This document shows, piece by piece, positions 1-9,464 of a DNA stretch of 64,000 nucleotides; the first letter of the stretch is position 1, and every line of letters starts with the position of its first letter. The translations under genes were made by a program, and so were the position numbers. The notes beneath the pieces are model-generated. The model was not told where the DNA came from and searched no databases. It saw only the letters and a program-made list of their open reading frames with translations. The DNA comes from Prevotellaceae bacterium. Lineage in GTDB: Bacteria > Bacteroidota > Bacteroidia > Bacteroidales > Bacteroidaceae. The stretch covers positions 1 through 64,000 of the forward strand of contig JAQYPT010000092.1 of assembly GCA_028726625.1 (NCBI GenBank), given 5' to 3'.

Positions 1-66
1 GCTTGGATTTTGGATTTTTAGAAGAGTGGATTCTGTTTGGCTTAATATATCGTCAAAGATTTTTTC

Positions 67-606
67 CTATCCCTTCTTCGTAAGTTGGAATGCCAGCCGC
101 TCGTCGCCAGACCAGCAGTGGATAACTCCGCAATAGCTGAACCCCTCGTCGGCAAGCAGATGTTGCATCACGAGATTGTCGCGATGTGTGTCGATGCGGA
201 TGTTGTCGTAGAGGGTGAGGGCATACTGCAGGGCGGTGTGCATGATGCCCGTTGCTTCGCCCGAACTGGCGATGCGGTGGATAGTGGCGTATGGTTTGTC
301 GTTGGGCCATTTGCCGTCGTAGATGATGTCGTAGGTAGGGTCGGCGCCGCCACGCAGTACGAAAGTAGCCACTATTCTGTCTCCTTTCACGATAACGTAG
401 CTGTCTCCGCTGTCAATGTCTTCCTGTAGAAGTTCCTCGCTTGGATATCCTTCTGTCCATTGATTGGGGTTGCCGGCTTCCGCCATGAATCGGCGGGCAA
501 TGGCGAATATTTCCTTCAGCCGTGGTATGTCGGCTGTTGTGGTGTGGCGGATGATGCAGTCGTCAGAGTTGCGGTAGTTGAGGCTGTATGTCGTTTTGTT
601 ATTCAT
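67..606 (-). CDS. GNAT family N-acetyltransferase
   Basis: ORF 67..648 trimmed to internal Met (MNNKTTYSLNYRN...); GNAT-like pattern TTADIPRLKEIFAIARRFM ... GEATGIMHTALQYAL. Confidence 0.7.
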   Translation of the reverse strand: MNNKTTYSLNYRNSDDCIIRHTTTADIPRLKEIFAIARRFMAEAGNPNQWTEGYPSEELLQEDIDSGDSYVIVKGDRIVATFVLRGGADPTYDIIYDGKWPNDKPYATIHRIASSGEATGIMHTALQYALTLYDNIRIDTHRDNLVMQHLLADEGFSYCGVIHCWSGDERLAFQLTKKG

Positions 607-811
607 GAAAGGAGAGGAGATTTTGTATCTTATGCAAAGATAGTGCAAACCGAATACAAAGCAAACTTGTTTGTTTTGTTGAGGTGCCGCCTATCTTATG
701 CAAAGATAATCATTTTTAATTGATAATGCTTGCAACCGATGTTATTTAACGCATGCCGAGACAAAGAATGGCGTGTCACAAGTGGCTCTTTTCCTTGGTG
801 CAAGGTGCACT

Positions 812-828
812 TTGCAACCCGGTTGCAT
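812..828. promoter_or_regulatory. Palindromic operator TTGCAAC-CCG-GTTGCAT upstream of P-type ATPase
   Basis: Near-perfect 7-3-7 inverted repeat overlapping the putative -33 TTG; -7 box TACTTTTG at 840-847; same motif upstream of the Cus-type locus. Confidence 0.6.
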
Positions 829-877
829 CTTCTTTTTCGTACTTTTGCACCAGTAAAATTTTAATATATACAAAGAT

Positions 878-2728
878 ATGGAAGACATTCATGAAGAAGA
901 GCAGATGGCCTGGTGGAAGATTATCCTATCGGGCGTGATGCTTGTCGTGGGCATCGCAGCCCCATATATTGGGTTAACAATTCTCTATGACCAATGGATA
1001 TCCTTGGCATGGTACGTCGTGGCGTTTGCCTTTGTGGGCCTGCCAGTGATGAAAGAAGCGTGGGAATGTGCCGCGAAAGGCGACGTATTCAGTGAGTTCA
1101 TGCTCATGACGATTGCCTGTATCGGTGCTTTCGCCATCGGTGAGTACCCCGAAGCGGTTGCCGTGATGCTGCTGTACTGCATTGGTGAGGCGTTGCAAGA
1201 CCGTGCTGTAGACCGTGCCAGAGATAACATTCGTGCGCTGGTGGCTTTCAGACCAACCCTGGCTCGCGTGGTCGTTGATGACACAACCGTGGAGAAACAG
1301 CCCGCTGAAGTGGCCGTGGGCGATGTGATTGAGGTGAAGGCTGGCGAGCGAGTGCCACTTGATGGAACGCTGTTGTCAGATTCAGCCTCACTGAACACCG
1401 CAGCTCTGACGGGCGAATCGATGCCCCGAACGATGGAGAAAGGCGAGGAGGTGATGGCGGGCATGATTGCCGTTGACCAAGTTTTACGCCTCAAGGTGAC
1501 CCGTCCTGAAAGCCAGTCGGCCATCTCGCGCATCTTGAAAATGGTGGAAGATGCCGCCGAGCGCAAGGCTCCTACCGAACTGTTCATTCGTCGCTTCGCC
1601 CGCATTTACACCCCCATCGTCGTCATGCTGGCGGCCTTGGCCATTCTGCTACCTTATCTATATAGTTTGTTCGACGCCAACTTTACCTACGTTTTCAGCG
1701 AGTGGTTCCGCCGTGCGTTGGTCTTCCTGGTTATCTCTTGCCCCTGTGCACTGGTCATCAGCGTGCCGCTGGGTTATTTTGCGGGCATAGGTTCGGCCTC
1801 CAAGCGGGGCATTCTGTTCAAGGGGAGCAACTACCTTGACGCCATTACCGAGGTTGATTTGGTGATGTTTGACAAGACTGGCACGCTCACCACGGGCGAA
1901 TTTGCCGTGCAAAGTGTGGAGGGACTGGACGAGGAGGCGCTCAAAACGGTGTCGGCTATCGAGAAGTCGAGCAATCACCCCATCGCTAAAGCCATCGTAC
2001 GTTATCGTCCGACGGACGAGAAGATTGATGCCAAAGACATTGCCGGGCATGGCTTGCAGACCGATGAGTGGCTGGTGGGTAACTTGAAACTGCTGGAGCG
2101 TGAAAACGTGTTCTTCCCAGATGCGTTGCGCAATATTCCCGAAACTGTGGTTTGTGTGGCCCATCTCGGTCGCTATGTGGGGCATATTATCCTGGCTGAC
2201 AAGGTGAAAGATGATGCCAAACAGGCTATTAAATCGCTGCCCGTGCGTGTGGAGATGCTGTCGGGCGATCGCCAAGAGCTGGTTTCAAAGGTGGCTTCGA
2301 GCCTCGGCATACGCAAGGCCTACGGCGACTTGCTGCCCGAAGGCAAGGTGAAACACATAGAGCAGGCCAAACACATGGGGCAGCGAGTGGCCTTTGTGGG
2401 CGACGGTATCAACGACGCACCGGTGTTGGCATTGAGCGATGTGGGCATTGCCATGGGCGGATTGGGTTCTGACATGGCCATCGAAACCGCCGATATCATC
2501 ATTCAGACCGATCAACCTTCGAAGGTGGCCGATGCCATCCGTATCGGTAAATACACGCGCCGAATCGTCAATCAGAACATCTGGCTGGCCCTCATCATCA
2601 AGGCTCTGGTGATGCTGTTGGGCTTGTTGGGCCTAGCTAACCTGTGGATGGCCGTGTTTGCCGATTCGGGTGTGGCACTATTGGCGGTGCTCAATTCGTC
2701 GCGCATCTTCCTGAAAAACAACAAATAG
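878..2728 (+). CDS. Heavy-metal translocating P-type ATPase (Zn/Cd/Pb type)
   Basis: CPC motif (VISCPCALVISVP), DKTGTLTTG phosphorylation site, GDGINDAPVLA hinge. Confidence 0.93.
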   Translation: MEDIHEEEQMAWWKIILSGVMLVVGIAAPYIGLTILYDQWISLAWYVVAFAFVGLPVMKEAWECAAKGDVFSEFMLMTIACIGAFAIGEYPEAVAVMLLYCIGEALQDRAVDRARDNIRALVAFRPTLARVVVDDTTVEKQPAEVAVGDVIEVKAGERVPLDGTLLSDSASLNTAALTGESMPRTMEKGEEVMAGMIAVDQVLRLKVTRPESQSAISRILKMVEDAAERKAPTELFIRRFARIYTPIVVMLAALAILLPYLYSLFDANFTYVFSEWFRRALVFLVISCPCALVISVPLGYFAGIGSASKRGILFKGSNYLDAITEVDLVMFDKTGTLTTGEFAVQSVEGLDEEALKTVSAIEKSSNHPIAKAIVRYRPTDEKIDAKDIAGHGLQTDEWLVGNLKLLERENVFFPDALRNIPETVVCVAHLGRYVGHIILADKVKDDAKQAIKSLPVRVEMLSGDRQELVSKVASSLGIRKAYGDLLPEGKVKHIEQAKHMGQRVAFVGDGINDAPVLALSDVGIAMGGLGSDMAIETADIIIQTDQPSKVADAIRIGKYTRRIVNQNIWLALIIKALVMLLGLLGLANLWMAVFADSGVALLAVLNSSRIFLKNNK

Positions 2729-2812
2729 CAAGCGTCCCATCATGACATCCGTAGGCCAGTTGCCCGTCTGTCGTGCTCGTGGAACATGAATGAAAATTCA
2801 ACATCAATCGAA

Positions 2813-2849
2813 ACGGCCACCTATCGTATGAAAATCGATGGGTGGCCGT
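2813..2849 (+). terminator. Hairpin following P-type ATPase
   Basis: ACGGCCACC ... GGTGGCCGT inverted repeat. Confidence 0.5.
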
Positions 2850-2882
2850 GTCGTTATTGCTTGCGTGCAATGCTGCGTGATG

Positions 2883-3680
2883 CTACGAATTGATGCTCCT
2901 TCCCACGTGTTCGTAGAAACGATCAATGACGCGCAGCATGTCGCTGGGCAGGTATTCGTAAGCCTGTTCAATCAGTTCTTCCGGCACTTCATAATAAGCC
3001 TCGGCAAAGCTTCCGCAGATGGCAGCCTTGGTGTCGGTATCGCCACCAGCCCCAACGGCGATGCGAATGGCGTCTTCAAAGCTCTCACTTTCCAGGAAAC
3101 AGCGGATGGCCCATGGAACCGTTTCTTGACATGTGCTGTCAAAGTGTCCCAGGTTACCTATTCTATAGATGTCCTTCAAAGGTGGAATGTCATACCCGAA
3201 TTTGCTCTTCACGGCACTTTCTATTTCGTCTTTCGTGATGCGACAGGTACGCAACCAATACACCAGCGTGGCGATGCACTGCGCTCCCCTGATGCCTTCG
3301 CTGTGACAATGGCTTACCTCGGTGCAGCGTTTGCTTTCGCGAAGCACGTCATGAAAGTCGTCGAAGAGCCATCCTATCGGACTAACGCGCATGGCTGCGC
3401 CATTGCCAAACGAACTTTGTGGGAGTGGGTTCTTCTCTTGTAGCCAACTATGATACATGTTGCCATACCCGTTCATGGGGTTGGGATAGCGATGACACCA
3501 GTCGAGGAGCGACTCTTGATAAGGGCGCATCCGGAGTATGGCGTCGGCTATGGCCACCGTACAGATGGTGTCGTCGGTGTAACTGCATTCTTCTGCGAAG
3601 AGGGTAAAGCCTGCTTTTGGCGCAGATTGGTCAAATTCGTATGGCGAACCTACAATGTCGCCGATGATGGCTCCTAACAT
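2883..3680 (-). CDS. ADP-ribosylglycohydrolase family protein
   Basis: MLGAIIGDIVGSPYEF N-terminus, YTDDT and GGDTDTKAAICG motifs. Confidence 0.92.
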   Translation of the reverse strand: MLGAIIGDIVGSPYEFDQSAPKAGFTLFAEECSYTDDTICTVAIADAILRMRPYQESLLDWCHRYPNPMNGYGNMYHSWLQEKNPLPQSSFGNGAAMRVSPIGWLFDDFHDVLRESKRCTEVSHCHSEGIRGAQCIATLVYWLRTCRITKDEIESAVKSKFGYDIPPLKDIYRIGNLGHFDSTCQETVPWAIRCFLESESFEDAIRIAVGAGGDTDTKAAICGSFAEAYYEVPEELIEQAYEYLPSDMLRVIDRFYEHVGRSINS

Positions 3681-3855
3681 ATAACAATATAATAGAATTT
3701 AAGGTGTTTGACAAATTTATAAAATACTTTTCATATTTTTATCTATCAATAAAGAAGTAGATTTGTTTTTTACGCTTTATTAACAAACTGGATGCGCTAA
3801 AATTTATCATATCTGTTTCGTAGATGATATGCAGTGGTTGTCAATCAGACATAAA

Positions 3856-4252
3856 GAATTTTCTTGACAACATCCCCTTCTCTCCTTGGCGTATTTGTGA
3901 ACAACCTTAATCTTGGTCGCAAATACGCTAAGCACAAGCGATTTTTGCATGTGATTGATAAACAGGTTTTTATAAATTCCCTTCGTTGTTTTTCAATCTT
4001 TTATGACGTCTTTTTTTGCCAAAAGCATTGCATGAAGTGCCTAATATCTATGCTTTTGCGGGGAAAAGGCATGTTGGTAAGCAGGCAAAATGATGCCTTT
4101 TATCACTTGAAATCCGCTTTTTTGTGTAAATAATCGGCATGACGCACCAAATAATCGCTTGTTTGCGGTACGTTTGCCTATTGTTTTTTTCTAGATTGAA
4201 AGTTTTGAAGTGCCGTTTTTGGGGCCATTTTTTGATAAAATATTCAACAAAT
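3856..4252 (+). repeat. ~400-bp dispersed non-coding repeat, copy 1
   Basis: Collinear blocks shared with 23249-23640 and 32591-32993: GAATTTTCTTGACA, AAAAGCATTGC, ATGCTTTTGC, AAAATGATGC, GTTTGCCTATTG..TTTTTTCTAGATTGAAAG, GTGCCGTTTTTGGGG. Confidence 0.8.
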
Positions 4253-4379
4253 TGGCATGCCGGTGTAAACCTTTTGAGTAGCAGCAAGCACAGCACTTTT
4301 CCACAGGCTGGTAACTCAAATGCCTATAGTCTAACCCAGTTGATGCACATAGCCCAGCAGCGATTGAAATGCGTTCTGT

Positions 4380-4686
4380 AGCTCTGTTCGCAATGTGTAT
4401 CGTAACGCTCCATCTAAGTGAATTTATCTTTCTTAGTATCGCTGTGTACAATAAGAGAATCCCCAAGAGTAGATTCTCGAAAGTTTTACCTAATTTTGCG
4501 GATGAACTTTTGGCGGCATCTCTGCAGATTTCCGTATATGGGTCGAGTGGTTCTGCTGTCATTTACTTGATGTTTTGATTACTATAAGGTTACTGATAAT
4601 CAGCTGTTTAACCATATTTTATTCGTTATATATTGTAAATTAATTCACTCATTTCCAAGCGATTACATGAGAAGTAACAGAATATT
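4380..4686 (-). mobile_element. Degenerate transposase N-terminus / IS end fragment (copy A)
   Basis: Minus-strand reading DPYTEICRDAAKSSSAKLGKTFENLLLGILLLYTAILRKI then, after a frameshift, KFT*MERYDTHCEQSYRTHF, resembling Bacteroidetes transposase N-termini (INFTQLGRY..EQ.YR); related to 8585-8808. Confidence 0.6.
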
Positions 4687-4744
4687 ATAAAAAAAGTTTC
4701 CATTTATGGTTTAGTAAATCCGCTTTCATGTGTAATATAGATGT

Positions 4745-5254
4745 ATGACGGACAGAAAACAACTTGCATCGCTCTTCAAGCAACACTACCGTGAAATGTA
4801 CCGCTTGGCAAGCATCATGCTCCATGATGATGCCGAGAGCAAGGATATTGTGCACGACGTCTTTGCCTACATTCTTGAGAGTGGAAAGGACTTGAAGGCG
4901 GATACGGCAGTTGCGTATTTGATGACAAGCGTGCGAAACAGATGCTTGAACCGCATCAGGAACATAGAAATTCAGGAGCGGGTGGAAAGACTTTATCTTC
5001 TCGACCAAGAATTGGAGCAATGCCAAGAGCCGAGAAAGTTGGAGGAGGAGATAAAGGCATTGGAAAAAGAATTGGAAAGGATTCAGCCGCCCAGATGTCG
5101 GGAAATCCTGTTGATGCACTACCATGCCAAGCGCACTTTCAAAGAGATTGCCCAAATGATGGGCATAAGCGAGACTGCCGTCTATAAACATTTGCGTCAT
5201 GCAATGAAACAGTTACGTGAACAACTAAAAAAAGGTAGAAATGGAAAAGACTGA
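4745..5254 (+). CDS. ECF RNA polymerase sigma-70 factor
   Basis: Region 2 (LFKQHYREMYRLASIMLHDDAESKDIVHDVF) and region 4 (HAKRTFKEIAQMMGISETAVYKHLRHAMKQLRE). Confidence 0.92.
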   Translation: MTDRKQLASLFKQHYREMYRLASIMLHDDAESKDIVHDVFAYILESGKDLKADTAVAYLMTSVRNRCLNRIRNIEIQERVERLYLLDQELEQCQEPRKLEEEIKALEKELERIQPPRCREILLMHYHAKRTFKEIAQMMGISETAVYKHLRHAMKQLREQLKKGRNGKD

Positions 5255-5903
5255 ACTTCTGCTTCAAATGATGGAACACCCCCATGAATATACTCATGAG
5301 CAATGGGAGGAGCTGTTGGAAGACGAGGAATGTAGGCAATTGTATTCCTTGCTCTCCAAGACAAAAAGTGCCGCCAGTGCCAACGAGAACGATTCCCGAC
5401 TGACGGAAGAAGACGTGGACAAAGAGTGGAAACGATTGGCTCACGAATATCTGGCAAAGTCACAAGTCGTTATGCTTTGGCGAAAAGTGGCAGCCGTATT
5501 TATTGGTGTGTTGCTGGTTTCGGGCATTGCCATTGCCACTATCAGCACGGGATTTTTCGGCTTCCGTTCCACAAACGGACATTCCGCTGCGGTGAACAAT
5601 GCGAAAGAGTCAAGAACTATTGTCGCTGCCGATACTGTCCGAAAGGACACGATTGCCGTACCCGCTGTAAAACTTTTCGACAATGTGCCTTTGGAAAACA
5701 TTCTTGCAGAACTATCCAACCACTATCACATCAATGTAGTTTACCGCAACAAGGAAGTAAAACAACTGCGCCTGTTCTTCGAATGGAATCCCTCGTATTC
5801 CATAGAAAAGGTGGTGGAAATGCTCAACCACTTCAAAACCCTGCAATTCCAATTGGAAGAGAACCAACTGATTGTTGAACCACAAAGCACGACCGAACCA
5901 TGA
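5241..5903 (+). CDS. Anti-sigma-like membrane protein with DUF4974-like C-terminus
   Basis: Overlaps sigma gene by 14 bp; one TM segment; C-terminal FDNVPLENILAELSNHYHINVVYRNKEVKQLRLFFEW typical of FecR-associated DUF4974. Confidence 0.75.
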   Translation: MEKTELLLQMMEHPHEYTHEQWEELLEDEECRQLYSLLSKTKSAASANENDSRLTEEDVDKEWKRLAHEYLAKSQVVMLWRKVAAVFIGVLLVSGIAIATISTGFFGFRSTNGHSAAVNNAKESRTIVAADTVRKDTIAVPAVKLFDNVPLENILAELSNHYHINVVYRNKEVKQLRLFFEWNPSYSIEKVVEMLNHFKTLQFQLEENQLIVEPQSTTEP

Positions 5904-8506
5904 AAAAAGTCTTGTTTCTTATTCTCATGTGTGCTATCGTTTTCAATGTCGGTGCACAGCGCATCACGCACGAGTTTCGCAACGTCTCCATGTCGGATGC
6001 TCTCAAATTTATTCAAGCACAAAACACACATTATAAAATCGTGTTCATCTACAATGAACTGGAAGATTTCAAGGTGACGGCTTCCGTCCAAAACAAGCGT
6101 GTGGGCGATGCCATTCAGCAATTGATTGGTTTCTATCCCATTCTAATGACCATTGGAGAAAGCAACGACATCTATGTGGAGTGTGTACAGAAGGCGGAGC
6201 GGAAATACATAGGTCATTTGGTGAACCGCAACAATCGTCCCATAGAGTTTGCCAACGTGGCATTGCTCAATCCCAAAGACAGTTCTTTCATCACGGGTGG
6301 CGTGACCAATAGCGACGGATTGTTCGTCATTCCATGCGACGTTCATCCCGTATTGGCGCGACTGTCTTTCGTGGGCTACCGCACAGCTTATGTGCGTTTT
6401 TCACAAAACAGGGTGGGAACACTCCGCCTGTATGAAGACACGAAAACGCTAAAAGAAGTAAAGGTGACCACCCTTCGCCCCACGGTCACTTATAAAGGCG
6501 ACCGTTATTCGGTCAATATCGGTAACACCATTCTTGGGATTGGCAACACGGCGGAATCGCTCTTGACGCAACTTCCCGGCGTGTGGCTCAACGGAAATGA
6601 CATTTCTATCAATGGCATTTCTGGTGCACAGGTCATGGTAGACGATCGCAGCATCCACCTTTCGGGCAGCGAACTCGTGGCTTATTTAAAAGGCATCCGT
6701 TCGGAAACCATCGACAAGATTGAGATTATCCCCAATCCTTCTGCCGAATTTGCGGCACAGGGCATGGGCGGTGTCTTGAGGATTCTCACCAAAGAACGGC
6801 AAAGCGGCTCGCAACTGGTTGTCGGCAGCTCTGTAGATTTCATCAATTACAAAGCCGTCAGACCATACGTCTCCTATGGCTACGGAAAAGGAAAGTTCGG
6901 GTTTGATATCTCTGCCAACGGCACTTTCGGCAAAGGTTATTTGTGTGCGGATGAATTGACCAAGAACTATGAAAAGTTAGTCAACTACCAAAACAATATA
7001 GTTGATAGAATGGACGACGTGATAGGAACCATCAATTCGAACATCTATTACGATTTCAATGCGAGAAACAAATTCGCCTTGAACCTCAACTATTCACACT
7101 GGTACAAAGATGAGCATGTGAACGGCTACACCTTGGTGGATGGGGCGAACGCTCCTAAAATGGTGTACACCGACATCAAGCATGAAACCATCCAAAACCG
7201 GAACACGCTGAGCGCATCGATGAACTTTACACACAAGTTTGGACCTGACGACCGCAACAAACTGCTGGTGCTGGCAGATGTGGCAAAGAGTTTTTATCCC
7301 AACGACGATGAGTTTGAGTACAAAAATTACGACCGCAACGGCAATCTTCTTTCCACCGAGAACCTGCGCCATCATCAATCCGTTCCTTTTTTCATTCTTT
7401 CGGGCGAAACAAGAGTGGAATGGGACTTCCTGACGCATGGCAGTCTGATGGCTGGCATCAAATACAGCCATTCCTTAAAAGACAACGAGTTCGAGGAGCA
7501 AACACTCACAAACGGTAGTTGGAGCAGCAGTGCCGGCAAGGGCTACTCATTTAAATATGCGGAAGACCTGCAAGCGGCATATCTGAAATACGACCTTTCG
7601 GGCAAGAGATGGAATCTGACGGCTGGGCTTCGGGGTGAGTACAACTACGCCAAAGCTGATGGCTACGACTTCTCCTACCGCCATTTCGACCTGTTCCCCA
7701 GCCTGTACTACACCTACCGCTTGAACAAACAGCACACAATGATATTTTCCGCATCCCGAAGAACGCAACGGGTGGGCTTCACACGACTGATGCCATACCG
7801 TTATTATCACTCTCGTTATACGCTAAATATGGGAAATCCAAATTTGCGACCCGACTACAGCAACCATATCAGCGTTACTTACCAGTTGGCGCAGAAATAC
7901 AACCTTACCCTCACGCACGTGTGGAGCAACAACGGTCTTGACAACTACAACAGGACAGAAATCGTGGACGGGCAGGCAATGACCGTGGCAAGTTATGTGG
8001 ATGGGGTGAAAAACCGGCTGACTAATCTCAACCTCTATGTTCCCATCAACGTAGCATCGTGGTGGTCGATTGTGAACCAAGCGAGGATGAGTTACGACAA
8101 ATATATCACTTCCGAGACTTCCGTCAACAATTTCGACTGGAAAATCTACACGCAACACACCTTTGTCCTTCCGTTGGACATCCGCATGCAGTTGCTCTAC
8201 CGCTATATCTCCGAATCCAAGTCGGCATACGGCAGGAGCAGGGATTACCACCAGTTGGACTTCTCGTGCATGAAGACATTCTTCAACGACAAACTCACCT
8301 GCAAATTGTCGGTCAATGACCTGATTTGCGGGCAGAAGAACTGGAGTTATACCTTAACCAATAAGATTTATCGGAAAACCTACATGTATGGCAGGTTGTT
8401 TCCCTTTTTCTCCTTCTCCATCTATTATACCTTTACAAAGGGAAAACGGAAACAACACGATTCCATCGAGCAGAGCAACAGCGATGAGAAGATGCGTGCG
8501 ATGTGA
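5900..8506 (+). CDS. TonB-dependent receptor-type outer membrane beta-barrel protein with STN and carboxypeptidase-regulatory-like N-terminus
   Basis: 4-bp ATGA overlap with 5241..5903; STN-like RITHEFRNVSMSDALKFIQ; plug ESLLTQLPGVWLNGNDISINGISGAQVMVDD; beta-barrel C-terminal half. Confidence 0.88.
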   Translation: MKKVLFLILMCAIVFNVGAQRITHEFRNVSMSDALKFIQAQNTHYKIVFIYNELEDFKVTASVQNKRVGDAIQQLIGFYPILMTIGESNDIYVECVQKAERKYIGHLVNRNNRPIEFANVALLNPKDSSFITGGVTNSDGLFVIPCDVHPVLARLSFVGYRTAYVRFSQNRVGTLRLYEDTKTLKEVKVTTLRPTVTYKGDRYSVNIGNTILGIGNTAESLLTQLPGVWLNGNDISINGISGAQVMVDDRSIHLSGSELVAYLKGIRSETIDKIEIIPNPSAEFAAQGMGGVLRILTKERQSGSQLVVGSSVDFINYKAVRPYVSYGYGKGKFGFDISANGTFGKGYLCADELTKNYEKLVNYQNNIVDRMDDVIGTINSNIYYDFNARNKFALNLNYSHWYKDEHVNGYTLVDGANAPKMVYTDIKHETIQNRNTLSASMNFTHKFGPDDRNKLLVLADVAKSFYPNDDEFEYKNYDRNGNLLSTENLRHHQSVPFFILSGETRVEWDFLTHGSLMAGIKYSHSLKDNEFEEQTLTNGSWSSSAGKGYSFKYAEDLQAAYLKYDLSGKRWNLTAGLRGEYNYAKADGYDFSYRHFDLFPSLYYTYRLNKQHTMIFSASRRTQRVGFTRLMPYRYYHSRYTLNMGNPNLRPDYSNHISVTYQLAQKYNLTLTHVWSNNGLDNYNRTEIVDGQAMTVASYVDGVKNRLTNLNLYVPINVASWWSIVNQARMSYDKYITSETSVNNFDWKIYTQHTFVLPLDIRMQLLYRYISESKSAYGRSRDYHQLDFSCMKTFFNDKLTCKLSVNDLICGQKNWSYTLTNKIYRKTYMYGRLFPFFSFSIYYTFTKGKRKQHDSIEQSNSDEKMRAM

Positions 8507-8584
8507 CAAAAACGCCCACATCTTAATGTCAAGATGCCAAACTAACCTTTGATGAGCGGCTGACCAATTTAATATCCAAGTAAG

Positions 8585-8808
8585 CAAGAATAGATTCTCG
8601 AAAGTTTTGCCTAATTTTGCGGATGAACTTTTGACAGCATCTTTGCAGATTTCCGTATATGGGTCGAGTGTTTTGATGCCATTTACTTGATGTTTAATCT
8701 GCTATAAAGTTGCTGGCAGTCTGCCTTTTAAATAAATTTTATTAGTAGATATAGTTAATAAACTCGCTCATTTTCACACGATTATATGAGAATTAACAGA
8801 GTATTGAG
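8585..8808 (-). mobile_element. Degenerate transposase N-terminus / IS end fragment (copy B)
   Basis: About 220 bp similar to 4465-4686 in direct orientation; minus-strand PYTEICKDAVKSSSAKLGKTFENL. Confidence 0.6.
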
Positions 8809-8812
8809 ATAA

Positions 8813-9379
8813 ATGAAATTATTTACAAACATTTTGCTTATCGGCATCGTAGCAATAGGCTTTGTATCATGTGGATTGCCATTCTGTAAGAAGACGCATC
8901 TAAGTGAAAATGAACTTGAATGGATCGCATCCTACCATATAAATGATACGCTACTGTTACATGACCAACAATCCACAGATACAATGATTATTACTGCTAT
9001 CCAAGTTTTTAACAAACAACATATTTCTATATTTGATTTAAAGTCTTGTAATTGGTTAGAGGGGCAGAATGAATACAAAGCAAATGCTTCCGTAGATTTC
9101 AAATTAAAGCATAAAGACACATGGTGGGAAGGGTTGTTCTATATAGAAAAACGCTTTAATGATTCTAATATTGTTGCAATGCTAACATTAGGAGGTTTGT
9201 ATTCTAAAGATATTAGTATATCCCCCAAAGAGAAGAAAATAACTGTTGTCGAAGGTGTTAATGCTGAGAATGGTGTAAATCAAAAACTAATGGGAGTTCG
9301 TAGCTTTATATGGGAAAAGAAAAGAGGACTAATGAGCATAACATTAAAAGACGGTAGCAGATTCAAAATCGAAGTTTGA
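8813..9379 (+). CDS. Hypothetical lipoprotein
   Basis: MKLFTNILLIGIVAIGFVSCG lipobox-like signal; no family recognised. Confidence 0.65.
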   Translation: MKLFTNILLIGIVAIGFVSCGLPFCKKTHLSENELEWIASYHINDTLLLHDQQSTDTMIITAIQVFNKQHISIFDLKSCNWLEGQNEYKANASVDFKLKHKDTWWEGLFYIEKRFNDSNIVAMLTLGGLYSKDISISPKEKKITVVEGVNAENGVNQKLMGVRSFIWEKKRGLMSITLKDGSRFKIEV

Positions 9380-9464
9380 AACTTGGGTTATTATTATGCG
9401 CCTCATGCACCATTTCTATTCGGGGAAGGTGGAATGTGAACAATCACGACTAAGCTGTAACCGT

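Noticed and set aside
730-745. Third copy of the TTGCAAC-N3-GTTGCAA operator
   Set aside because: Only the left half (TTGCAAC) is present; the right half is TGTTATT.
4048-4381. ORFs within dispersed repeat copy 1
   Set aside because: The 82-aa and 80-aa ORFs are not preserved in copies 2 and 3, so the repeat is treated as non-coding.
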